Under the pieces are notes generated by a model that was not told where the DNA came from, searched no databases, and saw nothing but the letters and a program-made list of their open reading frames with translations. From assembly GCF_000002985.6 (NCBI RefSeq), contig NC_003279.8, forward strand, positions 10,912,001 to 10,976,000: a stretch of DNA of 64,000 nt, in the 5' to 3' direction. Every line of letters begins with the position of its first letter. Within the stretch, counting starts at the first letter, position 1. This document shows positions 43,703 through 54,489 of the stretch, piece after piece. A program made the position numbers and the translations under genes. This stretch comes from Caenorhabditis elegans. Taxonomy: Eukaryota > Nematoda > Chromadorea > Rhabditida > Rhabditidae.

Positions 43703-44561
43703 TTAGGTCTCCAAATAAGTTCCGGGTCAAAAATCATAACTTTGTTCGCTGCGTTTCGATTTTTATGAAACTGTGGGAATTTATGTTATCAACCATGATC
43801 TTTCATTTGACAATAGTCACAAAATTTTTTGGCCGTCCGAAGTGTCCTAACTCGGAGCCAATTTTTTCAGGCATTTTTCAGATCTCGCTTCTTTTCAGGT
43901 TTCAATTGAGGTTTGTGTGCGGATTTTGCTTAGTTTAGTACACCATGTAAAAAAACAAGACAATTTTGAAAAAAAATCCGTACAAAAAAAAAATTTTTGT
44001 CGGTCGTCAAAAAATCTTCAAAAAAAATTTTGTCGAAACTTCTTGATTTTTTATACAAAAATGATGTAACCGTGTGCAAACTAATTTTACACATACAAAA
44101 CATTTGAGTATGATATTTGGATCTCGAGAAATACTACAAAAACTCGAAAATAATTCGAAAAAGCTGTGTTTTCTGTTATTATTTTAGTGTGACGCACTAA
44201 ATTGAAATTTTTTGTATGTGTAAAAATCACACGGTTACATCATTTTTGTATAAAAAATCAAGAATTTTCGACAAAAATTTTCGAACAAATTTTTTTCCAA
44301 ACTTTTCTTGTTTTCTTACATTGTGTACTAAACTAAGCAAAATCCGCACACAAACCTCAATTAAAACCTGAAAAGAAGCGAGATCTGAAAAATGCCTGAA
44401 AAAATTGGCTCCGAGTTAGGGCACTTCGGACAGCCAAAAAAATTTGTGACTATTGTCAAATGAAAGATCATGGTTGATAACATAAATTCCCAGTTTCATA
44501 AAAATCGAAACGCAGCGAACAAAGTTATGATTTTTGACCCGGAACTTATTTGGAGACCTAA
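43703..44561. mobile_element. Palindromic TA-flanked element, mariner-like ends (859 bp)
   Basis: Terminal inverted repeats TTAGGTCTCCAAATAAGTTC / GAACTTATTTGGAGACCTAA, each bordered by TA. The arms, about 250 bases each, are nearly perfect complements (for example GACAATAGTCACAAA and TTTGTGACTATTGTC). TTAGG-type ends and TA duplication are those of Tc1/mariner elements. No transposase, so non-autonomous. Confidence 0.9.
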
Positions 44562-44563
44562 TA

Positions 44564-46140
44564 ACATTTTATAACGTGTTTCTGAGATTTCAAATAATTA
44601 CAACTTTTAAGCTATAGCTATAGTTTTATAGTTTTTAAAACTTTGGACCGCACATTTCTAATCCTTGAGGTTTGAAGCCAAATTATCCTAGATCTGAACT
44701 GTATTAGTGATTTCAGTATTCTGCCAAGCAGCCTCTAATAAATGCCGAGTGTACAGACTCCGCCCCTTTTTCGCGTTTTTTTTGACTTGCGAAAAAATGT
44801 CCCCTTTCGTTTTCGTTAATAACTCCAGAGCCGTGTGACTTCATGTTCTAATATTTGAAATCCTACTAGAAATATTTTGCCCCACGGTGGAGCAAAAAAC
44901 GGCACTAAGTTCGGAGAAAAATTGAGCCCAGGACGGCTTTCCCCAGTTTGAAAAAAATTTTTGTTGCTCTTTTTACCCCCAAAAAAGCATGTTTTAATTG
45001 AATTAAAATTCGGGTTTTGCTCTGTTTTGTTTCAAACTCATGTGCAAGATACTACTCAGAGAAACTGATTTTTTGAAAAAAAGTTTGAGTTCATAAGTGC
45101 AAATGGAAAAAAGTTGTGATAAAACAAAAGGCCAAAAAATGCCATTTTGCCAAAAAAAATTTTTTTTTCGAAAAAGTAGTTTTTCGTCTTTATCTCAAGT
45201 TCTACTTCATCTTTTTTGATATTTTTTTTGTTTACCCCACGTACAAAAGTACGCTGAGCACGATTTTTAACTCAGAATTGGAAAAAGTTCTATGAGTCGG
45301 CCGAGCAAGACGAATAAGTGCCAAATTTTGCACACTTCCCCTATTTCGCGAATCTACTTTTTCAATCATAACTCGGTCAGTTTTCAATTTTTCTTAGTTT
45401 TCCAAAAATTGACGTGTAGGTCTCATCAAGACGCATCGAGACATATAAAATTTGTAAAAAGTTCAGTGGGAAAATTTTTCAAGAAAAAAAAAATTCAAAA
45501 ATTTAGTACTGGGGGGAGTGGTTTCCTGCGTCTCCTGAACATTTTTTCCACTAAAGTTTTGCGGAATGTATTTTTAATTCATAGTTTTTGATTTTATTTA
45601 ATGGAAGATGAAGTTTCGTCGCGTTAGCAATGCTCTGCCAAGAGATATTATTTTTTTAATTTTCAGGCCAAAACTTGTTTTCTTCTATACATCTGTCTGT
45701 GTACAAGATATAACCCTCAACTGTACGTCTCCTTTTCGGGAATTGAATAATGAGTACAATCCTGTAATAAAATTTTCAAAAATTAGGTTTCCCGCTGGCT
45801 TAGCAGTGATAAACGGTTTTCGAACGTCTTTCCCCAAATAGTCATATTTGAAGAAAGCGGAATCGAAAGACGACTTCCTCCAGAAAATTTTCTTCCCTAC
45901 ATCCCAGTTTGAGGTGTCTCCCGCATGCACAGGTAAAGCGCCAAGTGCGAGCGGCGGCCCACCGGTGGACCGCATATAGGCGAGGGGGGAACCGCCGACA
46001 CACGAACAGCGCGCACACCGGTGGGCCGCCGTTCGCATGTTAGCGGCTCGCTAATGGGTGAGTGATGGGTGAGCGATGGGTGAAGGCTATCGTTTCCATT
46101 CCCCTCCTTTTGCTTTTCAGTGAAGAATAATATTCATAAA
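44564..46140. other. Intergenic DNA without a supported gene; contains a GC-rich hairpin
   Basis: No spliced coding pattern found. Short frames at 45292-45591, 45608-45841 and 45685-46038 lack domain signatures. The only distinct structure is the GC-rich inverted repeat at 45947-46036 (listed separately). Otherwise A/T runs and isolated exon-like GC patches. Confidence 0.4.
45947..46036. repeat. GC-rich hairpin, 21-bp arms
   Basis: Left arm 45947-45967 (GCGAGCGGCGGCCCACCGGT+G) pairs with the right arm 46016-46036 at 20 of 21 positions around a 48-base loop that is itself GC-rich. Striking in an otherwise A/T-rich region. Confidence 0.85.
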
Positions 46141-46199
46141 ACGAGTATATTATAGTATTATCATTTATTTTAAATCGAAAAAAAAACAAAATAATTTAT

Positions 46200-46865
46200 T
46201 TCATCGTTTGATGATTTCGATGAATCGTCCTCTGGTGTCATCGGCAATTGACTCGTTTCCGCTTTTCTTCCTTTTGTCTTCCTCCAGAAAGCGATTTTAT
46301 CGATCCATTTTCTGAAAAATTCAAATGATTAATTTTAAAGAAGTTTAATAAAGAAGATTAATCATTATTACATTACATTATAAATTTTCGCTCGTTAGAA
46401 ACAAGTATCGATATTTGAAAATAAAATATTACCTTCGCTTTCCGGATTCCTTCGGCTCTCGTTTGCGGTCGTCGGAGCTTTTCTCGTTCGGAGTCGGTGC
46501 CGGCGACACTCCTGTAAAAATTATCATGCTTTAGAGTTAGTTTGACGGTTTTTCTTTCGGGAGAATACATTTTAAAACTTTAAAACTCACTTTAACAGCT
46601 CATAATCGTGTCCCTCGCTGCAGGATTCCTCGTCGAAGCCGGCGAAGTTGCGTCGGGACGAAAAATCTGAATTCGAAGATTATTTCTCGCTTTTTTCGTG
46701 ACAAAAATTTATATTTTTCGAATAAGAAACCAATTATAATTAGTTAACAGAAGAATAGACGCAGAGTTTCTCAATATTTCTGAAAATACCTGATTTTTGG
46801 CATCTTTTTCCTATTCCGTCGTTTTGAAGGATCCTTTTCGTTGATTTTCTCGATTTTTATCTGCA
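46200..46865 (-). other. Possible small minus-strand gene, model incomplete
   Basis: Three exon-like blocks with good splice sites: 46667-46592 or so (reads RRNFAGFDEESCSEGHDYELL, acidic), 46515-46433 (SVAGTDSEREKLRRPQTRAE) and about 46312 downward. The first two join in phase (ELL-K-SVAGTD) and continue KAK-KMDR-stop. A further block at 46862-46792 (IKIEKINEKDPSKRRNRKK) ends in the wrong phase to join them, and no start codon is available in the right frame. Codon content and charge look genuine, but the gene structure is unresolved. Confidence 0.35.
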
Positions 46866-47185
46866 AATTATAAAAAATGTGAAAAAGAAGAATATGTTGT
46901 GCGGAAAGCTCACAAAATCACGCAAAATAAGCGGTAATCGTGAAAAAAAACGAGAAAAATTGCAAAAAATGCAAAAAAAAATTGAATAAAATTTTCGCTA
47001 AGAGGGCGCGCTAGGGTTATTTCGGAGTGTCGTTGCTATGAAACTCATAATGAGAGTAAGCGTTGAATTGAAATGATTTATTGGTGTTAAAAAACGTATT
47101 GAAACGCTGAAAAATAGATCGAATAGTACTAAGTTCAAAAATTCACTACTGTTCGGATATTCCGTCAACTTTACATTACATGAAT

Positions 47186-47906
47186 TTAAAAAAACTTCAT
47201 CAAATCAAGAGAAATGTTCGCAGCAACTTGTGTTGTCCCGGTACCACAGCGAGAAAGAAACCCCATACTCGTTGGAGAGCCAATTTCATCTTCGTGAAAG
47301 TATCCTGCAGCAGCCCATACATTAGTGCATTCTCGAAATATGCCTTGCAAGCATAGTTTGACGAATTATGATAGGCCAATTGAGAGTTGATGTGAAGAGA
47401 AAAGTGGAGACTAAGAACTAGCTTAGTTTTCATTTGAGATAGAAAGTTAATATTAAATTAAACAAAATTGTATATTAAACTTCACTCACAACACAAAAGT
47501 CCGCTAGTAGCACAATACAAATACAATAAGACTCCAGTATCGTTGAATGGAAGAAGAAACATCATCAGTACACCGACACCAATGCATAGCTGGTGACTCG
47601 TCGAATAAGGTAGGTACATCTTTCTGGTTATAAAATTGTCACCCATGTACTCTGAATTATAATTATTGTGCACAATTTTTTTTCTTAAGTTTTACCACAA
47701 CAACACAACACACCACAACAAGTACCAAGCGCCATTCCAATTAAAAAGAACGTGCCGAGCTCCTGACCAATATTGACATTGATGAGACATTGTCTCAAAC
47801 TACAATGTCTACCAATACCGACAATTGCCACAGTGACTGCTCCGAAAAAAAATATGTTGGACAGGCACCACGGGATAAACAATTTGGGATTGCATTCGTC
47901 TTTCAT
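47186..47906 (-). CDS. spe-38: SPE-38, four-pass sperm membrane protein, 179 aa
   Basis: Four minus-strand exons: 47906-47696, 47651-47490, 47410-47363, 47304-47186, phases consistent (540 bases). Four hydrophobic segments: about 9-31 (LFIPWCLSNIFFFGAVTVAI), 49-68 (ending CGVLCCCG), 90-106 (LCIGVGVLMMFLLPF) and 110-130 (VLLYLYCATSGLLCFSTFLF), then a 45-residue polar tail ending NISLDLMKFF. The third intron uses a weaker donor (GTCAAA); only with it do the four exons give 179 residues, the length I recall for SPE-38, and the locus (Y52B11A.1 next to impt-1) agrees. SPE-38 is required for sperm-egg interaction and for moving TRP-3 to the sperm surface. The naming rests on context and length; the tetraspan topology is seen directly. 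Confidence 0.75.
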
Positions 47907-48393
47907 AACTTGAGTACTTTTAGAATTAATTAACTGAAATTAGAAGTAATATTAAAGAAAAAGATAAGGTAAGAAGATGTATAAAGAAAAGAGAATGATC
48001 GATATTATTTTGCATTCACTCACGAAACAGTAACAAAGAATCGATCCAGCAAAATGACATGTGGACACACTGCATGGGGACTATTTTCAGTGGGTATGCT
48101 ACGGCATGTTCATTAGATTCTTTGCATTCTTCACGACTACAGAATCCTCTTTAAGAGATTCGGTCATCAAGAGAAGTCCTTTACTACTCCCTGCTAAAAT
48201 CTGAAGCGCCAGTAACTTAGAGGTGATCTTTTGGTTGAAACTTTCACCCAGAATTACAAAAACCAAATATTATAATTCTTCAGGCCTTCGGTCAAACATT
48301 CAATATACTTTTTTTAAACTCATCTCCACCGCTGTTTCCAATGCAGTCCTTCATTTAACTTTCACTTCATTTTTACTAATTTTTCTAATTTAA
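47907..48393. other. Flank of spe-38 with unexplained open frames
   Basis: No confirmed gene. On the minus strand a 57-codon open stretch (about 48270-48100) reads TSKLLALQILAGSSKGLLLM and onward, and an overlapping one reads EECKESNEHAVAYPLKIVPM. They have good amino-acid composition but no start codon and no in-phase splice to spe-38. It may be a relic or part of an unmodelled gene. Confidence 0.3.
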
Positions 48394-48825
48394 AGGTGGA
48401 GTAGCGCCAGTGGGGATTACCTCTAAACGCACTCAACATGATCCAAAACAACCGAATATCATAATAAAACACTCAAAAACATTTTAGATTTTTCATAATT
48501 TCCGGTCAAAGTTTTGGCAAAGTGCAAACATTTTGAAAAATATGAGCTTTTGAGGAAATTTAAAGAAATGCCGCATGTTTTGACCCCTACAATGTTTTAA
48601 TACAAATGTTTTAAACAAAATTAAAACAAAAAAAAATGTCGAAAAAAAAAAACGTTTTTTTGATCGACTTCCAAAATTATGAGTGGCAAAAACTGAGTAA
48701 TTGCCACTTTTTGAGTGTAAATAAAAAAATTTCAATTTTTTTTTCAAAGTTTTATCATGATATTTGGTCATTTTGAGACCAAAGAAGTGGTTTTTAACAA
48801 TTTCCCCACTGGCGCTACTCCACCT
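48394..48825. mobile_element. Palindromic DNA element flanked by TTAA (432 bp)
   Basis: Ends AGGTGGAGTAGCGCCAGTGG / CCACTGGCGCTACTCCACCT, bordered by TTAA at 48390-48393 and 48826-48829. The first nine bases match the element at 41387-42521 and the subterminal region also resembles it (CAACCGAATATCATAATAAA), so both belong to one family. Confidence 0.9.
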
Positions 48826-49127
48826 TTAATCAATAAACTAGACCCCGGGAGACCGGGGTTTCTGCGTGTTGTAAAATAAATATCAGCTGCCTATTTGGTA
48901 CTGTTTCGGGAGTTTGACCATGTATCCTCTTGCCTTGTTTGAGCACCAGGGATACTTTTCACCTGTAAAAATTTGAAAAAACGGGTAACTGGAAACATCC
49001 CTGGTGAGCATATTCTTATTAATCTCTGACTTCTAATATGATAGTTTCTTATTTTATTTTTATTCTCAAAAGTGATGGAATGCAAAAAAAGCTTGCAAAA
49101 TGATTTATTTCCAAAAAGTGACAACAA

Positions 49128-49403
49128 TCAAGTATCAATATTGTTCAAGCTTCTCACCAAACACTGCTTACACCGGGACGATCTTCTACACTGATTTGCA
49201 GACCTCTTTCCAGCGCAGCTTTTAATCCATACGTCACTTCTCACATCTTTATCACACTTAACAGCACATCCAAGCCGGGTATATCCTATTTGTCTTTCAA
49301 CGCATGCAACTTCGCAATATCTATATCGACGAGAACATGTCACATGCGAAAGGAATAGTAATATTAAGAATACGATATTTAACATCATTGTTGAAAGTTT
49401 CAA
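49128..49403 (-). CDS. Secreted 8-cysteine protein, 91 aa
   Basis: Single-exon minus-strand frame with an N-terminal signal peptide (MKLSTMMLNIVFLILLFLSH, cleavage near TCS) and a mature region with eight cysteines in the order C-x3-C-x12-C-x3-C-x12-C-x8-C-x5-C-x2-C. It shares this pattern and the block CDKDVRSD with the plus-strand protein at 52041-52304. No family name recognised; the spacing suggests a four-disulfide extracellular peptide (antimicrobial-like or signalling). Which of the clustered Met residues 1, 6 or 7 starts it is uncertain; the first gives the longest signal. A dead LINE lies between the two relatives. Confidence 0.75.
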   Translation of the reverse strand: MKLSTMMLNIVFLILLFLSHVTCSRRYRYCEVACVERQIGYTRLGCAVKCDKDVRSDVWIKSCAGKRSANQCRRSSRCKQCLVRSLNNIDT

Positions 49404-49689
49404 CTTGAAACAATGAATGCTATGGGATGGTATTTATACTTGGAGTTTGTTATTGAATATGGTACCGTCATTTGTGATAAACAGGCAACCGGAAAGAGTT
49501 TTTGTTATTGAAAAACCTTATGTGCATGTTAAGCAGGCAGAAATTACATATGAATAACGATTTAAAAGTACATTTACAGCCCGTACCACGTACTCTAGAA
49601 AGTCACATCGTAAATCAGACCTGGTCTTCTGCAGTGTTTTCCCACTCTGCGGGTTTTTCCTAGATGTACTATTTTTCAATGACAAAAGC

Positions 49690-51265
49690 TCATGTCACTC
49701 TGTTTTTGTACGTCCACACTTTCTGAAATCTGATCATCTTTCAGTTAATTTTGTTTTAGAACTACCTTACTTCAAGGAAATCAATAGCACTTTATCGAAA
49801 ACAACACTTGCTTATCGCAAATGCGATTTCATATCACTAAATGCTCATATGCATTCTTTTAACTGGGCAAAACAAACAAATTTTTTTCCAGTTTTGAATC
49901 TAAACTAAATCATTTTCTTAAGGTGTTTAATGAACTTATTGAAATGTATACACCTAAAATGATCCCTCAAAGCCGAAAACAAAAACTGTATTGCTGAAAT
50001 ACAAGCAATTCAAAAGAAAGCATCCGTTTTCCTCAGCTGACGAGATCAAAATGAAAGTTGATAAATATATCAAAAGATTACGAAAAAAGAATAGTAGATT
50101 TGAGAATAATATCATTTACAAATCTAAATCACTAGAATTATACCGTTTCATTCGAAACAAATTAACTTCCAAAACCTCTATATCACATTTAGTGATAAAT
50201 CAAAGCCAAATCAGAGACCCCCCTGGTTTTGCTAACGAATTCATAAATACCTTCTGTCAAAGTTTCAGCCCCCCCATCACCCCACTTTCCCGCTCTACCT
50301 GCATCGCAACCTCTAGATACCAAAATTGACCTATCACCCTTTGCAATTGCTTACTTTATCAAAAAATTAAAATCTAAAGTAGGATTTTCCCTAGATAATA
50401 TAAACTTCCTCATCATTAAGAAATGTTTTGACTCAATTACTGTCCCCCTTTCCTTAGTTTTCACCGAATCTCTCACATCCAAAACATTTCCGTCTTGCTG
50501 GAAAACTTCTATTGTTGTGCCATTGCATAAGAAAGGTAAAATTACGGACCCCACCAACTTTAGGCCTATCAGCCTAACACATCCCCTTTCCCGTCTATTT
50601 GAGCGCATAATACTCCATTCACTTATGAGAGATTTTGGTCATAAAATATCAAAATTTCAATATGGTTTTCTGAATAAAAGATCATGCCCGTTAGCTCTTA
50701 TTGATGCCTTATCTACGTATCAAAAGTGCCTAGTGAAACCCAAATATTGATGTAATTCTCATAGATTTCCGCAAAGCTTTCGACACCGTGCCACATGAGC
50801 TACTTCTTCTAAAACTACATAATTTTGGTTTAAATGATAATCTTGTTGCATGGTTTTGAGCTTTTCTTTCTGACAGAATATTCAAAGTCAAGATAGGTGA
50901 CTATATTTCACATAATACATTTTCCAATATATCAGGCGTACTCCAGGGTGCAGTAACGGGCCCATTCCTATTTCTTCTTTATATAAATGATCTTTTATCA
51001 TCTTTTCCCCCAGATGTCTCGGTAGTTGCTTTCGCTGACGATCTTAAGATCTTCAGCGAAAACTCTGCTAGTCTCCAAAAATCTCTTACTATCATTACTG
51101 ATTGGTATGAAAAATGGAAACTTGGACTAGCTGAAAATAAAACAGTAGTAATGCACCTGGGTAAACACAACCCTAATTCTTTGTACTATATTAATGAGCA
51201 GATTATAATGGAGTCAAAATGCACGAGAGACTTAGGTCTCATTGTAGACAAATTAATACCATGCC
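49690..51265 (+). mobile_element. Dead non-LTR retrotransposon (LINE), reverse-transcriptase region
   Basis: Several frames together read a LINE ORF2: a linker region (KYKQFKRKHPFSS), then RT blocks TDPTNFRPISLTHPLSRLFE, ISKFQYGFLNKRS, VILIDFRKAFDTVPHELL, the fingers/palm GVLQGAVTGPFLFLLYINDL and the catalytic box VVAFADDLKIFS (FADD instead of YADD). At least four frame changes and an in-frame stop (AWF-stop-AFLSD at about 50859) break it, so it cannot encode a working enzyme. The endonuclease end and 3' tail are degraded. It belongs to the broad CR1/jockey-like group by RT layout. Confidence 0.85.
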
Positions 51266-52040
51266 TGCAAAAAGGTGTAAAAACGGCCTGAGTGTAAGCA
51301 GTGTTTGGTGGATAGCTTGAACAGTATTAATGGTTGATTGTTGTCACATTTTGGAAAAAAATCAGTTTGCATTGTTAAAAAATCGATTTCTCTTTTCTTC
51401 GACTTAATGGACGATTTTTTTGTTGCAAAAAGACATCACGATAATTAGATAACATTAAAGCGTCGATTTACAAATAATGCATGCAGGTAGTATTTTTTGG
51501 CCGTCTGGAAAGGATTAGACATCATGGACGATTTTTCAGTTTTTCATAATTTTTTTAGAAACTTATATGGAATTTGTTGTATTTGAAAACATTTTCTACC
51601 ATGGATGACAATTTGAAGTAAGGTTACTTTATTTTTTCTCAAATTTTTCAAATACCTTATAACTCGGGTTGTCTAATAAGAAAATCACAATTTTTAGGGT
51701 AATTTGTTGCAATGAAGTTCAATAAATTAATTTGGCACATTCGGACAAAAATTTTTTGGTATTGCTACAAAAATTATTTAATATTAGCTAATATTAACCG
51801 AGTTAGCCAAGTTAGCCGATCGGCGAATTCGGTTAAATCGGTTTTAAGCCGCCTACCCCTGTAGTTTTGGTCAGAGGAGCCTAATTACAGGCCGTGCAGC
51901 TGATAAGCTTCCGGTCTAGACATAATTGTTTACATTGACAGTTGACGGGGCCTAAGTAGCATAACAATTGTCTTAAAAACGAATAACTCAAATTCCACGT
52001 TTTTAAAATTTTAAATATCACCATATTCTACTTCATCATA
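51266..52040. other. Unassigned sequence after the LINE
   Basis: AT-rich, no supported gene. A run of short direct repeats (GAGTTAGCCAAGTTAGCCGA, about 51800-51830) precedes a GC-richer patch. Part of it may be the LINE's 3' region. The right end must contain the promoter of the secreted protein at 52041. Confidence 0.35.
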
Positions 52041-52304
52041 ATGATAACCAAAATCGTACTATTCCTGCTGTTGTGCCTCTCGGCCTGTAATGCCTATACC
52101 TATCGGTACGATTATTGCCGTATTGCGTGTTCTGAACTACGTCCAAAAGCTGAAAGACCAAAATGTGCGGAAACTTGTGATAAAGATGTGAGAAGTGATG
52201 GTTGGATTGCAAACTGCGCTGGAGCAAGAAGTCCGGAATCGTGTTGGGTAAAAAAAAGTTGTACCGACTGCTTGGTGAATGGCAGAAACGTTTATAATAC
52301 ATGA
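52041..52304 (+). CDS. Secreted 8-cysteine protein, paralogue of 49128-49403, 87 aa
   Basis: Single exon, start at 52041. Signal peptide MITKIVLFLLLCLSACNA, then YRYDYC and eight cysteines with the same order and spacing as the minus-strand relative, plus the shared block CDKDVRSD. The pair is divergent to each other across the LINE and about 2.6 kb apart, so the duplication predates or spans the insertion. Function unknown; likely extracellular. AATAAA follows at about 52322. Confidence 0.78.
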   Translation: MITKIVLFLLLCLSACNAYTYRYDYCRIACSELRPKAERPKCAETCDKDVRSDGWIANCAGARSPESCWVKKSCTDCLVNGRNVYNT

Positions 52305-52517
52305 TTGTAATTGTTTCTGAGAATAAATTTTCATAATTTGCATTAATATTGACACTTTTTCGACAGAGTCAAAAAATTATCCATTCCAGAAGTTTCTCGA
52401 GCTTATGAGACCTGTTCAATGAGCAGAAAGAAAAAAATTGAAGGAAAATTTGAATTCCGGTTGAAAACCCAAACTACTCAGCCATTTTATTAAAAATCAT
52501 TCAAAAGTTTAAAAAAA

Positions 52518-54325
52518 TTAATCCTTCTTCTCTGATTTCTCATCCAAATCCGCCTCATACTCCAGGAATTTTCTGAAAAAAACGTATTTTTTTCAATTTT
52601 TCAAAATCCCTAAAAACATACTTTCGAATTTCGTCTTTCAAATCATCATCCACGTCATAATATCCACGATATCTTCCAGCTGAATAGGTAAATAGACGAA
52701 TCACTAGGAAAATGCCAATTGTGTACATTATCACAATCACGATTTGGAATAAATTCAACAATTCACTCAGAGTTGGCTCTTCTTTTGATGTGAAATCACG
52801 CATTGAGATTCTGAAGTTTGGAAATGGGTTGGAAGGGCTACAAACTACAAACTACACACTAGAAACTACAAACTACAATTTCCTTAACACGTATTTCACT
52901 GATATCGGTATTGTGAAATTAGGTGAGAAATTTGAAATTTTGGAAAAGCCTCAATATGTCTCGAATATGACTTTCAAGCTACAAAATTCAAACTACAAAC
53001 TACATACTACAGACTACAAACTACAAACTACTATTTCCCTAACACGTATTGCACTAGTATTGGTTTAGAGAAATTAGGTAAGAAATTTGAAATTTTGGAA
53101 AATTGCCAATACGTCTCGAACATCACTTGCAGGCTACAAACTACAAACTACAAACTACAAACTATAAACTACAAACTACAACTTCCATAAGACTTATTGT
53201 ACTGATATCGGTATTGCGAAATTAGGTGAGAATTTTGAAACTTTGGAAAATTGCTAATATGTTTCTAATATGACTTGCAAGTTACAAACTACAAAAAACA
53301 GAGTGCACACTACAAACTACAAGCTACAAACTACAAACTACAAACTACAAACTAACTACAGACTACAACTTTTTGAGTTGCAACCCCAAATTGTGGTTTG
53401 TAGTCTCAGCAAGCTTGTTCCTCCCAGTTGTAGTTTGTAGTTTGTACTTTGTAGTTTGCATTTTGTAGTTTGCATTTTGTAGTTTGTAGTTTGTAGTTTG
53501 TAGTTTGTAGTTTGTAGTTTGTAGTCAAACTCACATGAACCGAGTTGTAACGAATCCCAAAATCAACATAACACGACACCCATAAACAATAATTGCCACT
53601 GGATTATCCTGAAATATAATTATGTTGGGTGAGGCTCAGACTACAAACTACAATTCTGCGCTCAGCCTCAACCAACATTGTAGTTTGTAGTCTGAGCTTC
53701 AATCTCGGGGTTTTACGGTTTTTTTGAGTGTAAATGAGGAAATTTTGGATTTTTTTTTTGGTAATTATGGAAATCGTAGGCTTTTTTATTGATTTTTTTG
53801 GGAAAACAGCTTCAAAATTTCAGATTAAGAAAAAAAATTTCCTAAAATTTAAGTCAAAAATTTCAGATTTTCTCAAATTTTCCGCCAAATATACTCACAC
53901 AAATCGCCAAAACTGCGGAAATTGAAGTAACCAGTGAAATTCCGTGAAAAATCGCCCAAAATTGGTCAAAAGTGTCGTGGAACTGCAGGAAAATTGGGGA
54001 TTTTGAGGGGAACTTTCAGGAGAAAAACTTACGAAAATGAGGAAAAGCTCTAAGCCAAATGAGAATAGAGTTAGGGTAAAGTCAAGGATCTGGAAAATAT
54101 TTGAAATTCAAAAAAAAAAGTGAAAAAAACGTTTTGAAATTTTTGAAAAAAAAAAAAATTTTCCCAAAATTTTCAAAAAATTTTTTAATTCCAAAATTCC
54201 AAAAATTATCCCAGAACACTTCCAAAAATTACCATAAAAATGGCAAAAGCCAAAACGACATGAGAACAGCAGAATACAGTGTAGTTTGCATCGTTCGGTG
54301 AGCCCAACTCCATCAGAAAACGCAT
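52518..54325 (-). CDS. Multi-pass membrane protein, family not assigned, 183 aa
   Basis: Six minus-strand exons: 54325-54233, 54089-54033, 53982-53899, 53608-53535, 52810-52622, 52572-52518, phases consistent (552 bases). Five hydrophobic segments: CCSHVVLAFAIFM, LTLFSFGLELFLIF, ISLVTSISAVLAIC, IIVYGCRVMLILGF and IVIVIMYTIGIFLVIRLF, then an acidic/basic tail (DVDDDLKDEIRKKFLEYEAD). The first four loosely resemble a TMEM107-like tetraspan of the ciliary transition zone, but I would not name it on that. It lies 164 bp after impt-1 on the same strand, an operon-like distance. The intron before the fifth exon carries the (CTACAAA)n array, and ORFs over single exons are only parts of it. Confidence 0.72.
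52840..53530. repeat. Heptamer (CTACAAA)n array in both orientations
   Basis: Clusters of CTACAAACTACAAACTACAA (period 7) at about 52848, 52990, 53140 and 53310, then the reverse orientation (TTTGTAGTTTGTAG) at about 53395-53525. The two orientations face each other, so the region could fold into a long hairpin. An inverted partner pair also flanks 53630-53700. It lies in an intron of the membrane-protein gene. Confidence 0.9.
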
Positions 54326-54489
54326 ATTTGATTGAAAAACTATTTATTAGTATAAAGTGACCAATGTTTTGAAAAATAAATGAAAATGATTACAATTTGA
54401 AAGAGTTGTTGGATTAATAATATTAAAAGCACACGTAGGGAGTTTAAAATTGAAGAAAAAAAAATTATCACGTTAAAAAATATAGAATT

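Noticed and set aside
45685-46038. 117-codon Ala/Gly/Arg-rich minus-strand frame
   Set aside because: Its N-terminal part is a translation of the GC-rich hairpin; no conserved domain and no splice context.
47200-47433. Minus-strand frame starting MKTKLVLSLHFSLHINSQLA as a separate secreted protein
   Set aside because: Overlaps the last two exons of spe-38, whose splicing gives consistent phases and the expected length.
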